Positions 24,206-32,194 of a stretch of 64,000 bases of DNA are shown here, in pieces. The DNA is from Streptomyces sp. 378 (GTDB lineage Bacteria; Actinomycetota; Actinomycetes; Streptomycetales; Streptomycetaceae). A model generated the notes under the pieces. It was not told the DNA's origin. It worked only from the letters and a program-made list of their open reading frames with translations, and searched no databases. Where the stretch lies: assembly GCF_030124145.1 (NCBI RefSeq), contig NZ_JASKMS010000025.1, positions 62,001 to 126,000 on the forward strand, read 5' to 3'. Both the position numbers and the translations under genes were made by a program. The first letter of the stretch is position 1; every line of letters begins with the position of its first letter.

Positions 24206-24964
24206 CTAGATCGCCATGGAGAGCAGCACCGGAGCCGCGTTGCGGTTGAGGGCGTCCGCGGCCCGGCGCAGCCGGTGGGCGTGCTCGACCGGGAGGGACA
24301 GGGCCAGGCAGCCGACGGAGGAGCCGGCCGTGATCGGGACGGCCGCGCAGACCGTGCCGATCGCGTACTCCTGGAGGTCCAGGACGGGCACGGTCGGCGG
24401 CTGGGCCTCCAGGCGGGAGAGCAGGAGCCGGTCGCTGGTGATGGTGCGCGAGGTGAGGCGGGCCATCTTGTGCCGGGCGAGGTGGTCGCGGCGGCCGGCG
24501 TGGTCGAGCTGGGTGAGCAGGCTCTTGCCGATGGCGGTGGCGTGGGCCGAGGAACGGAAGTCGACCCACTCGTTGACCTTGGGCGCGGCCGGGCTGTCGG
24601 CGTACTGGGTGATGCTGATCTCGCCGTCGACGTACCGGCTCATGTAGACGGCGGCGCCGACCGAGTCGCGAAGCCGGTCGAGGGTGCGCTGGAGCTTGTC
24701 GCGCAGGGCCTGCTCGCGGTGGTGGGCGGAGGCGAGGCGGGCCAGGGTCTCGCCGGTGACGTACGCGCCGTCGGCGATCTGCTCGATGTAGCCCTCGCGG
24801 CGCAGCATCCGCAGGAGCGTGGTCAGTCGCTCCGGGATGATGCCGGTGTGCCGGGTGATCTCGGTGTCGGTGACACCGCTGGAACCGTGCGCCACCGTCT
24901 CCAGGACGCGGAGGGCTTCCTGGGCCGAGTGGTACGGGGTGGTCGGCTCGTGCTTCAGCGCCAC
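24206..24964 (-). CDS. IclR-family transcriptional regulator
   Basis: A 252-residue regulator. The N-terminal winged helix ('SAQEALRVLETVAHGSSGVTDTEITRHTGIIPERLTTLLRMLRREGYIEQ') is followed by the IclR effector domain ('SSAHATAIGKSLLTQLD', 'IGTVCAAVPITAGSSVGCLALSLP'). The GTG at 24964 is chosen because GGGGGAG lies 6 bases upstream and the conserved region begins at once; longer frames reach into the promoter. It is 208 bp downstream of the ehu operon on the same strand and probably controls it and the linked catabolic genes. The spacer holds a large palindrome. Confidence 0.88.
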   Translation of the reverse strand: MALKHEPTTPYHSAQEALRVLETVAHGSSGVTDTEITRHTGIIPERLTTLLRMLRREGYIEQIADGAYVTGETLARLASAHHREQALRDKLQRTLDRLRDSVGAAVYMSRYVDGEISITQYADSPAAPKVNEWVDFRSSAHATAIGKSLLTQLDHAGRRDHLARHKMARLTSRTITSDRLLLSRLEAQPPTVPVLDLQEYAIGTVCAAVPITAGSSVGCLALSLPVEHAHRLRRAADALNRNAAPVLLSMAI

Positions 24965-25075
24965 GGTGGTCTCCCCCTGCGCTTGCTGTAGGGCCGTAAT
25001 CCGGTCAGTGAACCTTGTCCAGGTTAACCGGCAAAGGGCTTGCGCAGAGCGGGGGTTGACAAGATTCCCGGGGCC

Positions 25076-25128
25076 CCGGACTGGGGCGATGGCGCACTGG
25101 CATATGCCATACGCATGCCCCAGTCCGG
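25076..25128. promoter_or_regulatory. Nested palindrome between ehuA and the IclR gene
   Basis: Outer arms CCGGACTGGGGC (25076-25087) and GCCCCAGTCCGG (25117-25128) are exact inverted copies. Inside lies the 12-bp palindrome TGGCATATGCCA (25098-25109). The structure is 45 bp after the ehuA stop and 112 bp before the IclR start. It could terminate the ehu transcript, bind IclR, or both. The inner motif recurs at 39208-39221. Confidence 0.6.
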
Positions 25129-25172
25129 TCTCCGTCAAGGGGCCGGGCGTTCCTCCTGCTCACGGGGTGTAG

Positions 25173-25958
25173 TCACAGCACTGCGCTGAGGAAGTCCCGT
25201 GTCCGGTCCAGCTCGGGCTCGCTGAAGATCTTCTCCGGTGTGCCCGACTCGATGATCCGGCCCGAGTCGAACATGAGTACCTGGTCGGAGATGTCCCGGG
25301 CGAAGTTCATCTCGTGGGTCACACAGAGCATCGTGATGTCGGTGGAGCGGGCGATGTCCCTGAGGACATCGAGGACGCCCGCGACCAGCTCGGGGTCGAG
25401 CGCGGAGGTCACCTCGTCCAGGAGCAGCACCTTCGGGCGCATCGCCAGGGCCCGGGCGATCGCCACCCGCTGCTGCTGGCCGCCGGACAGCTGCGCCGGG
25501 TGCGCGTCCTGCTTGTCGGACAGGCCCACCATGTCCAGCAGGCCCTTGGCCCGTTCCACCGCCTCGTCCTTGGACATGCCGAGGACCGTGACCGGTGCCT
25601 CGGTGATGTTCCGCAGCACCGTCATGTTCGGGAACAGGTTGAACTGCTGGAACACCATCCCGATCTTCTTGCGGACCTCGCGGACCTGCTTGTCGGAGGC
25701 CGGGAACAGCTGCTGCCCGTCGACCGTGATCGTGCCCTCGTCGGGCTTGAGCAGGGTCATCAGCAGCCGCAGGATCGTGGTCTTGCCGGATCCGGACGGG
25801 CCGATCAGGGTGACGTGCTTGCCGGCGTCGACCGAGAAGTCCAGGTGGTCCAGGACGGTGTTGTCCCCGAACCGTTTGGTGACCTGTTCCAGCCGGATCA
25901 GCTCGCCGGTGCTCCTGGCGGGGTTCTTCTCGGGGTCGGGGAGAGTGTCAGTGGGCAA
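25173..25958 (-). CDS. ehuA: Polar amino acid/ectoine-type ABC transporter ATPase
   Basis: The nucleotide-binding subunit of an importer. Counting from an upstream TTG at 25985, Walker A is GPSGSGKTT (residues 62-70), the Q-loop is 'MVFQQFNLFPN', the signature LSGGQQQR is at about 166-173, Walker B is LLLDE at 187-191, and the H-loop is 'CVTHEMNFA'. No GTG or ATG fits; the TTG at 25958 has GGAG 7 bases upstream and is taken as start, overlapping ehuD by 11 bases. It energises the EhuC/EhuD permeases. Sequence type is that of GlnQ/EhuA; substrate may be ectoine or another zwitterionic amino-acid-like compound. Confidence 0.85.
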   Translation of the reverse strand: MPTDTLPDPEKNPARSTGELIRLEQVTKRFGDNTVLDHLDFSVDAGKHVTLIGPSGSGKTTILRLLMTLLKPDEGTITVDGQQLFPASDKQVREVRKKIGMVFQQFNLFPNMTVLRNITEAPVTVLGMSKDEAVERAKGLLDMVGLSDKQDAHPAQLSGGQQQRVAIARALAMRPKVLLLDEVTSALDPELVAGVLDVLRDIARSTDITMLCVTHEMNFARDISDQVLMFDSGRIIESGTPEKIFSEPELDRTRDFLSAVL

Positions 25959-26598
25959 GGCGTCGCTCCAGGGCTCGCAGGGCAAGGGAGGCCAGGTAGG
26001 AAATGACGATGAAGGCCACGCCGATCACCGTCAGGGGTTCGGTGAACTGGAAGTGCTCACGGGCGAAGAGCTGCGCCTCGCCGAGCATTTCCAGCACCGT
26101 GATCGCCATCAGGATCGGGGTGTCCTTCAGCATGGCGATGACGTAGTTGCCGAGTGCCGGGACGACTCGGCGCACCGCCTGCGGAAGGATCACCGCGGAC
26201 CAGGTCCGGCGCAGGGGCAGGTTCAGCGCCGTGGCGGCCTCCCACTGGCCCACCGGCACGGCCTCGATGCCGGCCCGGTACACCTGCATGGTGTAGGTCG
26301 AGTAGTGCAGGCCGATGCCGACCACGCCGGTGGTCAGGGCGGAGAAGGTCAGCCCCCACTCGGGCATCACGTAGAACAGGAAGAAGAGCTGCACCAGCAG
26401 CGGGGTGTTCCGGATGAACTCGGTGACCACGCCGACGGGCCAGGTGACCCAGCGCGAGGACGACCGCATCAGCAGGGCCCACACCAGGCCCAGCACGAAG
26501 GAGATCACCGAGCCGATGACCAGGATCTGCAGGGTGACCAGCAGACCGTCCCAGAAATGCGGCATGAAGTCGGCCACCGCGCTCCAGTCCCACTTCAC
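25948..26598 (-). CDS. ehuD: Polar amino acid/ectoine ABC transporter permease EhuD-like
   Basis: A 216-residue HisM/GlnP-type inner-membrane permease with about five helices. The N-terminus is 'MPHFWDGLLVTLQILVIGSVISFVLGLVWALL' and the substrate-helix 'EFIRNTPLLVQLFFLFYVMP' is typical. The EAA loop 'EAATALNLPLRRTWSAVILPQAVRRVVPALGNY' contacts EhuA. It starts at GTG 26598, sharing GTGA with the ehuC stop. It forms a heterodimer with EhuC in the membrane. Confidence 0.87.
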   Translation of the reverse strand: MKWDWSAVADFMPHFWDGLLVTLQILVIGSVISFVLGLVWALLMRSSSRWVTWPVGVVTEFIRNTPLLVQLFFLFYVMPEWGLTFSALTTGVVGIGLHYSTYTMQVYRAGIEAVPVGQWEAATALNLPLRRTWSAVILPQAVRRVVPALGNYVIAMLKDTPILMAITVLEMLGEAQLFAREHFQFTEPLTVIGVAFIVISYLASLALRALERRLAH

Positions 26599-27305
26599 GA
26601 GACACCTCCCACACCGGTGGCCTCGGGCTGCCGCGTGACGTCGACGCCGGCCCGGGGTTCCTTCCCCATCCCTGCCTTCAGCTTCTTCTCCAGGCCCCGC
26701 ATGAGCCGGGTGAGCAGGAAGGCGATGACGAAGTAGATCAACAGGATGTACGTGTAGATCTCCGCGCTCTCCTGGAGCGCCAGGCGCACCAGGTTGCCGC
26801 TGAACGCCAGGTCGCCCATGCCCATGAGGGACACCAGCGCGGTGCCCTTCAGCAGTTCGACCAGCAGGTTCGAGAACGGCGGGATCATCTCCGGCACCGC
26901 CTGCGGCAGCAGGATCAGCCGCATCCGCTGCCAGGGCGTGAAGCTGAGGGCGATGCCGCCCTCCCGCTGGGCCGGATCGACGGCGGCGATCGCGCCGCGC
27001 ACGACCTCCGAGCCGTACGCCCCGTAGGTGAGCCCGAGCGCGAGCGTCCCCGCCCACATGGGCACGAGCTGCCAGCCGAAGCTCAGCGGCAGCACGAAGT
27101 AGATCCAGAAGATCATGATGAGCGCGGACGTCCCGCGGAACACCGTGGTGTACAGGCCCGCGAGGAACCTGACCGCCCGCGACTGGTGGGTGCGGGCGAT
27201 GCCGACGACGAACGCGACGGCCGCGCCCAGCAGGGCGCTGAAGACCAGCAGCTGGACGGTCGTCCAGATGCCTCGGAAGACGAGTTCCCAGAGTCCGGAT
27301 GTCAT
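26595..27305 (-). CDS. ehuC: Polar amino acid/ectoine ABC transporter permease EhuC-like
   Basis: A 236-residue permease of the HisM family. 'LWELVFRGIWTTVQLLVFSALLGAAVAFVVGIAR', 'VFRGTSALIMIFWIYFVLP' and the EAA loop 'QREGGIALSFTPWQRMRLILLPQAVPEMIPPF' are the expected landmarks; it ends in a basic cytoplasmic tail. Its ATG at 27305 overlaps the ehuB stop by 4 bases (ATGA), and its stop overlaps ehuD. The second subunit of the transmembrane channel. Confidence 0.87.
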   Translation of the reverse strand: MTSGLWELVFRGIWTTVQLLVFSALLGAAVAFVVGIARTHQSRAVRFLAGLYTTVFRGTSALIMIFWIYFVLPLSFGWQLVPMWAGTLALGLTYGAYGSEVVRGAIAAVDPAQREGGIALSFTPWQRMRLILLPQAVPEMIPPFSNLLVELLKGTALVSLMGMGDLAFSGNLVRLALQESAEIYTYILLIYFVIAFLLTRLMRGLEKKLKAGMGKEPRAGVDVTRQPEATGVGGVS

Positions 27306-28225
27306 CCGCCGCAGAGCTCCTTCGCGGTCATGTCCGTCATCTCGTTCTCGGTGAAGCCGAAGGGTTTGAGAATGCGGAGCAGTTCGCCGCTGTCCTTGAG
27401 CTTGTGCAGCTCTCGGTTGAAGGCGTCACGCAGGTTGGTCTCGCTCGGCCGGAACGCGAAGGCGCCGCCGTCGACATGCGGTTCACCGTCGACGATCGGC
27501 TTGAACGGCTCGGTCACCTCGGCCTTGGTGGACTTCTTCACCACTTCCCGGGTGGTCAGCGCCGTACCGGCGAAGACGTCGGCGCGCCCGGTCTCGACCG
27601 CGTTGAGACCGGCCACCTGGTCCGGCACGATGAGGATGTCGCCCCGCGGGTAGCCCGCCTCGACGGCGTAGGCGATCTCGGCGTAGCCGGTGCCGGTCGC
27701 GAACTTCGCCTTCTTCTCGACGACGTCCTTGTAGTCGCGCAGGCCCAGGGGGTTGCCCTTGCGCACGATGAAGGAGTCGAGCATCTGGTAGTCGGGGTCG
27801 GAGAAGATGACCTGCTCGCAGCGCTCGGGGTTGATGTACATCCCGGCGGCCACGATGTCGAACTGCTGTGAGTTGAGGCCGGGGATGAGGGAACCGAACT
27901 CGGTGGGGACGGGCTGCACCCGGTCCACTCCGAGCCGCTTGAAGATGACCTTCGCCAGCTCCGGTGCCTCGCCGGTCAGTTCGCCGTTCTTGTCGATGTA
28001 CCCGAAGGGGATCTCCCCGGCGATGCCGAGCCGCGCCACGCCCTGTGCGCGGAGCCGCTCCAGGAGCTCACCCCCCTCCGTTCCGGAGTCGGGGGCCACG
28101 CGCGAGCATCCGGACGCACCCAGCGCGCCGAGCGCCGCGACCCCCGCGAGCAGCGATCGGCGGGTGGGTCCTGATGTGCGGTCACGCCTGACTATGGGCG
28201 GAATTCTGTCTGGTGGTGAGGCCAT
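27302..28225 (-). CDS. ehuB: Lipoprotein substrate-binding protein EhuB-like
   Basis: A 307-residue periplasm-equivalent solute-binding protein (SBP_bac_3 type), anchored at the lipobox 'LGASGC' after a Tat-like 'RRSLLAGVAALGALG'. The binding lobes are marked by 'GVARLGIAGEIPFGYIDKNGELTGEAPELAKVIFKRLG', 'DIVAAGMYINPERCEQVIFSDPDYQMLDSFIV' and 'GGAFAFRPSETNLRDAFNRELHKLK'. This pattern is that of EhuB and similar zwitterion binders. The ATG at 28225 gives the correct leader. It heads the ehuBCDA operon and is divergent from DUF3830, with about 106 bp of shared promoter. Confidence 0.87.
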   Translation of the reverse strand: MASPPDRIPPIVRRDRTSGPTRRSLLAGVAALGALGASGCSRVAPDSGTEGGELLERLRAQGVARLGIAGEIPFGYIDKNGELTGEAPELAKVIFKRLGVDRVQPVPTEFGSLIPGLNSQQFDIVAAGMYINPERCEQVIFSDPDYQMLDSFIVRKGNPLGLRDYKDVVEKKAKFATGTGYAEIAYAVEAGYPRGDILIVPDQVAGLNAVETGRADVFAGTALTTREVVKKSTKAEVTEPFKPIVDGEPHVDGGAFAFRPSETNLRDAFNRELHKLKDSGELLRILKPFGFTENEMTDMTAKELCGG

Positions 28226-28331
28226 GGGCGCGCGGCTACCCGAAGCCCTTCCGGTTATGCCGATCTTTTTGGGACCGATATCGCGCCGATGCGCCCTTGA
28301 CCGCAGCGGCCCTGGGCACTGCCATGGGGGT

Positions 28332-28826
28332 ATGGCTGATCGCTTCATCGAAGTCTCGCTGGTCAAACGCGACATCCACTGCACCGCCCGGCTGCTGGAC
28401 GACCGCGCCCCCCTCACCTGCGCGGCCGTCTGGGAGGCGCTGCCACTCGCCGGCGACGTCTATCACGCGAAGTACGCGCGCAACGAGATCTACGCGCTGT
28501 TCCCGCCCTTCGCCCCGAGCGAGCCGCCCCTGGAGAACCCGACCGTCACCCCCATTCCGGGCGATCTGTGCTACTTCGCCTTCGCCGGGGCGGAGTTGGG
28601 GACCAAGGCCTACGGGTACGACCGCGAGGTCCGCGCCGGGACCACGCTCGTCGACCTGGCCCTGTTCTACGAACGCAACAACCTGCTGCTGAACGGCGAC
28701 GTCGGCTGGGTTCCCGGCACCGTCTGGGGCCAGGTCGTCGACGGCCTGGAGACCATGGCCGAGGCGTGCAACGACCTGTGGCGGTCGGGAGCGGCGGGGG
28801 AGACGCTCAGCTTCCGGAGGGCGTGA
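28332..28826 (+). CDS. DUF3830 cyclophilin-like protein of the racemase island
   Basis: A 164-residue DUF3830 protein. Visible motifs are 'FIEVSLVKRDIHCTARLLDDRAPLTCAAVWEALPLAGDVYHAKYARNEIYALFPP', 'TPIPGDLCYFAF' and 'ALFYERNNLLLNGDVGWVPGTVWGQVVDGLE'. The family adopts a cyclophilin-like barrel and repeatedly sits with Asp/Glu racemases, amidases and polar-compound importers, but its chemistry is unknown. GGGGG precedes the ATG at 28332. Its last 20 bases overlap the 3' end of the convergent amidase gene. Confidence 0.78.
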   Translation: MADRFIEVSLVKRDIHCTARLLDDRAPLTCAAVWEALPLAGDVYHAKYARNEIYALFPPFAPSEPPLENPTVTPIPGDLCYFAFAGAELGTKAYGYDREVRAGTTLVDLALFYERNNLLLNGDVGWVPGTVWGQVVDGLETMAEACNDLWRSGAAGETLSFRRA

Positions 28827-30216
28827 GCCGGCCGGCCGACGCCACCTCGGCCTCGAACAGCGCGTGGGCCGCCCGCAGCACCAGATCGTCCCGGTGCCGG
28901 GCGGCCACGAGTTGCAGCCCGATCGGCAGCCCGTCCCCGTCGGCGCCGACCGGCACGCTGGCCGCGGGCTGCTGCGTCATGTTGAACGGGTAGGTGAACG
29001 GGGTCCAGCTCGTCCAGCGCCGGTGACCGGATCCCCTCGGCACCTCGACGCCCGCCTCGAACGCGGTGAGGGGCATGGTCGGCGTGACGAGCAGGTCGTA
29101 GGTGTCGTGGAAGCGGCCCATCCGGCGGCCCAGATCCATCCGGACGTCCACCGCGGCCAGATAGTCCAGCGCCGAGTAACGGGCGCCCCGCGCGCAGATC
29201 TCCCGCAGGCCCGGGTCCAGCGACGCGCGCTGGTGCGGGCCCAGATGCTGCGTCACCCGGGCCGCTCCGCTGAACCAGAGGGTGTGGAAGGCCTCCACCG
29301 GGTCGGTGAGGTCCGGGTCGGTCTCCGTGACGTATGCGCCGAGTTCCGCCAGCCGCTCCACCGCCCGCCGGACCGCCCTGGCCACGGCCGGCCGCACCGC
29401 CACCTGCCCGCCCAGCGACGGCGAGTACGCCACCCGCAGCCCGCGCACCCCGCCCGCCAGAGCGTCCGTGTACGGACCGGCCGGGGAGGCGAGCGCCGAC
29501 CAGTCGCGCGAGTCCGGGTGGCCGATGACGTCCATCAGCAGCGCCGCGTCCGCCGCGTCCCGGGTCATCGGCCCGACGTGCGCCAGTGTGCCGAACGCGC
29601 TCGCCGGGTAGAGCGGCACCCGCCCGTAGGTCGGCTTCAGCGCGAAGATCCCGCAGAACGACGCCGGGATGCGGACGCTGCCGCCGCCGTCCGTGCCCAG
29701 CGACAGCGGTCCCGCGCCGAGCGCCACGGCCGCCGCGCTGCCGCCGCTGGACCCGCCCGCGGTGCGCGAGGGGTCGTGCGGGTTGCGGGTCACGCCGCTC
29801 AGCGGCGAGTCCGTCACGCCCTTCCAGCCGTACTCGGGGGTCGTCGTCTTGCCCAGGAAGACCGCCCCGTGCTCGCGCAGCCGGGCCACGGAGGGGGCGT
29901 CCTCGTCCCAGCGCCCCGCGGGGTCCACGGCCTTCGACCCGCGCAGGGTCGGCGCCCCGCGCAGCAGCAGGATGTCCTTGACGGTGACCGGCACCCCGTC
30001 GAGCAGCCCCCGCGGCTCACCGCGCCGCCAACGCTCCTGCGACTCCCGGGCCCGCTCCAGCGCGTCCTCGGCGGTCAGCCGGACGAAGGCGTTCACCTCC
30101 GGCTGGATCGCCTCGGCCCGCTCCAACGCCGCCCGGGTCGCCTCCACGGGACTCCACTCACCCTTGCGGTACCCGTCGAGGAGCCGTGCGGCGGTCAACT
30201 CGGTGAGCTCGGTCAT
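28807..30216 (-). CDS. Amidase-signature family amidase
   Basis: A 469-residue hydrolase of the amidase-signature family. The Ser-cisSer-Lys triad is visible: Lys80 in 'LDGVPVTVKDIL', the cis-Ser in the GGSSGGS motif at 154-160 and the nucleophile Ser180 in 'LGTDGGGSVRIP'. The length is standard. Substrate specificity in this family cannot be read from sequence. Its stop overlaps DUF3830. The 2-hydroxyacid dehydrogenase lies 17 bp upstream on the same strand, so the two are probably one transcript. Confidence 0.88.
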   Translation of the reverse strand: MTELTELTAARLLDGYRKGEWSPVEATRAALERAEAIQPEVNAFVRLTAEDALERARESQERWRRGEPRGLLDGVPVTVKDILLLRGAPTLRGSKAVDPAGRWDEDAPSVARLREHGAVFLGKTTTPEYGWKGVTDSPLSGVTRNPHDPSRTAGGSSGGSAAAVALGAGPLSLGTDGGGSVRIPASFCGIFALKPTYGRVPLYPASAFGTLAHVGPMTRDAADAALLMDVIGHPDSRDWSALASPAGPYTDALAGGVRGLRVAYSPSLGGQVAVRPAVARAVRRAVERLAELGAYVTETDPDLTDPVEAFHTLWFSGAARVTQHLGPHQRASLDPGLREICARGARYSALDYLAAVDVRMDLGRRMGRFHDTYDLLVTPTMPLTAFEAGVEVPRGSGHRRWTSWTPFTYPFNMTQQPAASVPVGADGDGLPIGLQLVAARHRDDLVLRAAHALFEAEVASAGRLTPSGS

Positions 30217-30233
30217 CAGACCTCCCAGGAACG

Positions 30234-31181
30234 TCAGTGACCAGGTACGTACCCACGCTGCTTGTCGACCACGTTCGTCAGCGGCTCACCGGCCGCCCAC
30301 CGTTCGTACAGCTCCACGAACTGCGCGCCGAGTTCGTCGCGCCAGCCGACGGTGTCGCCGCTCATGTGCGGGGACACGATCAGGCCCGGGGCCCGCCACA
30401 ACGCGCTGTCGGCGGGCAGGGGTTCGGCCTCGAAGACGTCCAGGGCGGCGCCCGCGATCCAGCGTTTGGCCAGGGCCTCGGCGAGCGCGTCCTCGACGAC
30501 CAACTGCCCGCGGCCGATGTTGACGAACCGGGCGGACGGCTGCATCAGGCCGAAGCGGCGGGCGTCGAACATCCCCCGCGTCTCGTCCGTGAGCGGCGCC
30601 GCCGCGACCACCCAGTCGGCGCGGGCCAGCAGCCGGTCCAGGTCCTCCGGGCCGTGCACGCCGGAGCGCGCGGCGCGGCCCACGAGTGCGGTCGTGATGT
30701 CCAGCGCCCCCAGCGTGCGCGCGATCGCCCGGCCGATCGGCCCGGAACCGACCACGACGGCCCGGGTTCCGGCGATCTTGTGCGACTCGCGGTGCCGCCA
30801 GGTCCGCTCCCGCTGGAGTTCCAGCGTCCTGGGCAGGTCCTTGGCCATCGCCAGCACGAGCGCGGCGACGTACTCGGCGATCGGCTGGTCGAAGACGCCG
30901 CGCGCGTTCGTCACCACCGTGTCCGAGGCGGCGAGCTCCGGACACATCAGGTGGTCCACACCGGCGCTGGCCGTGTGCACCCAGCGCGGTCGCGGACCCT
31001 CGCCCGGCCACGCGTCCCGTACGGCGCGCGAGGTGAAGTCCCACACCAGGAGTGCATCCGCACGCGGGAGGCGCTCGGCGAGATGCGCCGCGTCGGTGTG
31101 CTCGACACGGGCGCGACCGGTGAGGCGCCCGAGGCGGGGGAGGGGTTCGGCGTCCAGGACGAGGAGGGTGGGGGTGGGCAT
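30234..31181 (-). CDS. D-2-hydroxyacid dehydrogenase
   Basis: A 315-residue NAD(P)-dependent dehydrogenase of the D-isomer 2-hydroxyacid family. The nucleotide-binding motif is 'AVVVGSGPIGRAIARTLGALD'. The catalytic Arg is in 'SARFVNIGRGQLVVEDAL', the Glu in 'ALDVFEAEPLP' and the His in 'GLIVSPHMSGDT'. It interconverts a 2-hydroxyacid and its 2-oxoacid. The ATG at 31181 is the only start that gives the usual length and begins 'MPTPTLLVLD'. It heads an operon with the amidase, divergent from the racemase pair. Confidence 0.87.
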   Translation of the reverse strand: MPTPTLLVLDAEPLPRLGRLTGRARVEHTDAAHLAERLPRADALLVWDFTSRAVRDAWPGEGPRPRWVHTASAGVDHLMCPELAASDTVVTNARGVFDQPIAEYVAALVLAMAKDLPRTLELQRERTWRHRESHKIAGTRAVVVGSGPIGRAIARTLGALDITTALVGRAARSGVHGPEDLDRLLARADWVVAAAPLTDETRGMFDARRFGLMQPSARFVNIGRGQLVVEDALAEALAKRWIAGAALDVFEAEPLPADSALWRAPGLIVSPHMSGDTVGWRDELGAQFVELYERWAAGEPLTNVVDKQRGYVPGH

Positions 31182-31378
31182 GAGCAGCCGTTTCTCCAGC
31201 CGTTCGGCGAGGGTGGACGGCCCGGACGCGACCGCCGGTGACGACGAGTTAACCCGGTGTTGACCAAGGAGTGATCCGGGCGGATTGACCACGCTCGCAC
31301 CCGAACCTACCGTCGTCAACACGGGCGTTCCCACGATCCGTTGCACACTCGTTGCCCAGCGTGAGGCCGGTGGCTGCC

Positions 31379-32194
31379 ATGGACGTCTCATTTCTCGGCG
31401 GGCCGAGCCCGCAGCGGGGGGTCGGCGTCGTCGCTCCCTTCGACTTCGCCCTCGACCGTGAGCTGTGGCGCTGGATGCCGGACGAGGTCTCCCTCCACAT
31501 GACCCGCACCCCGTTCGTACCGGTCGAGGTCAGTCTCGACCTGGCCCGCCTGGTCAGCGAGCACGAGACGCTGAGCGAGGCGGTCCGCACGCTCAACGCG
31601 ATCGCCCCCGAGGTGGTGGCCTACGCCTGTACGTCGGGCAGTTTCGTCGGCGGCATGATGGGCGAGCGGGCGATGTGCGAGGCGATGAGCCGGGCCGGTG
31701 CCGTACCGGCCATCACCACCTCCGGCGCGCTGCTGGAGGCCCTGGTCGAGCTGGACGTGCGGCGGGTGGCCCTGGTGACGCCGTACACGGTCTCGGTGAC
31801 GCGGTCGCTGGAGGAGTACGTCGCCCAGGCCGGAGTCACGATCTCCGGCTGCGCCTTCATGGGGCTGACCCGGCACATCTGGAAGGTCCCCTACCGGGAG
31901 GTGGTGGACATGGCACGGCAGGCCGTCCGGGGCGACGCCGACGCGCTGTTCATCAGCTGCACCAACCTGCCCACCTATGACGTGATCCCCCAGTTGGAGG
32001 CCGAGCTGCGCATCCCCGTGATCTCGGCCAACCAAGTGACGATGTGGGCGGCACTGCGCCGACTGGGTACCCGTGCGGTGGGGCCGTACCAAGCGCTGGT
32101 CAATCCGGCGGCGCGTTCCGGTCCCGTGGCGCCGGGGGCGGACCCCGGTCCCGTACTGCCGGAAGAAGAGCAGCAGCAGGAAGGCTGGACATGA
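31379..32194 (+). CDS. Asp/Glu racemase / maleate isomerase superfamily protein, two-cysteine paralogue A
   Basis: A 271-residue member of the superfamily that includes maleate cis-trans isomerase, Asp/Glu racemase, hydantoin racemase and EutA. Both catalytic cysteines are present: 'VVAYACTSGSF' and 'ADALFISCTNLPTYDVIP'. The acidic C-terminal tail ('GPVLPEEEQQQEG') is unusual. The ATG at 31379 has GGTGG upstream; GTG 31361 is an alternative. It overlaps paralogue B by 4 bases (ATGA). The two-Cys form can isomerise or racemise a dicarboxylate-type substrate. Without a structure, maleate isomerase and EutA (ectoine utilisation) cannot be told apart. Confidence 0.82.
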   Translation: MDVSFLGGPSPQRGVGVVAPFDFALDRELWRWMPDEVSLHMTRTPFVPVEVSLDLARLVSEHETLSEAVRTLNAIAPEVVAYACTSGSFVGGMMGERAMCEAMSRAGAVPAITTSGALLEALVELDVRRVALVTPYTVSVTRSLEEYVAQAGVTISGCAFMGLTRHIWKVPYREVVDMARQAVRGDADALFISCTNLPTYDVIPQLEAELRIPVISANQVTMWAALRRLGTRAVGPYQALVNPAARSGPVAPGADPGPVLPEEEQQQEGWT

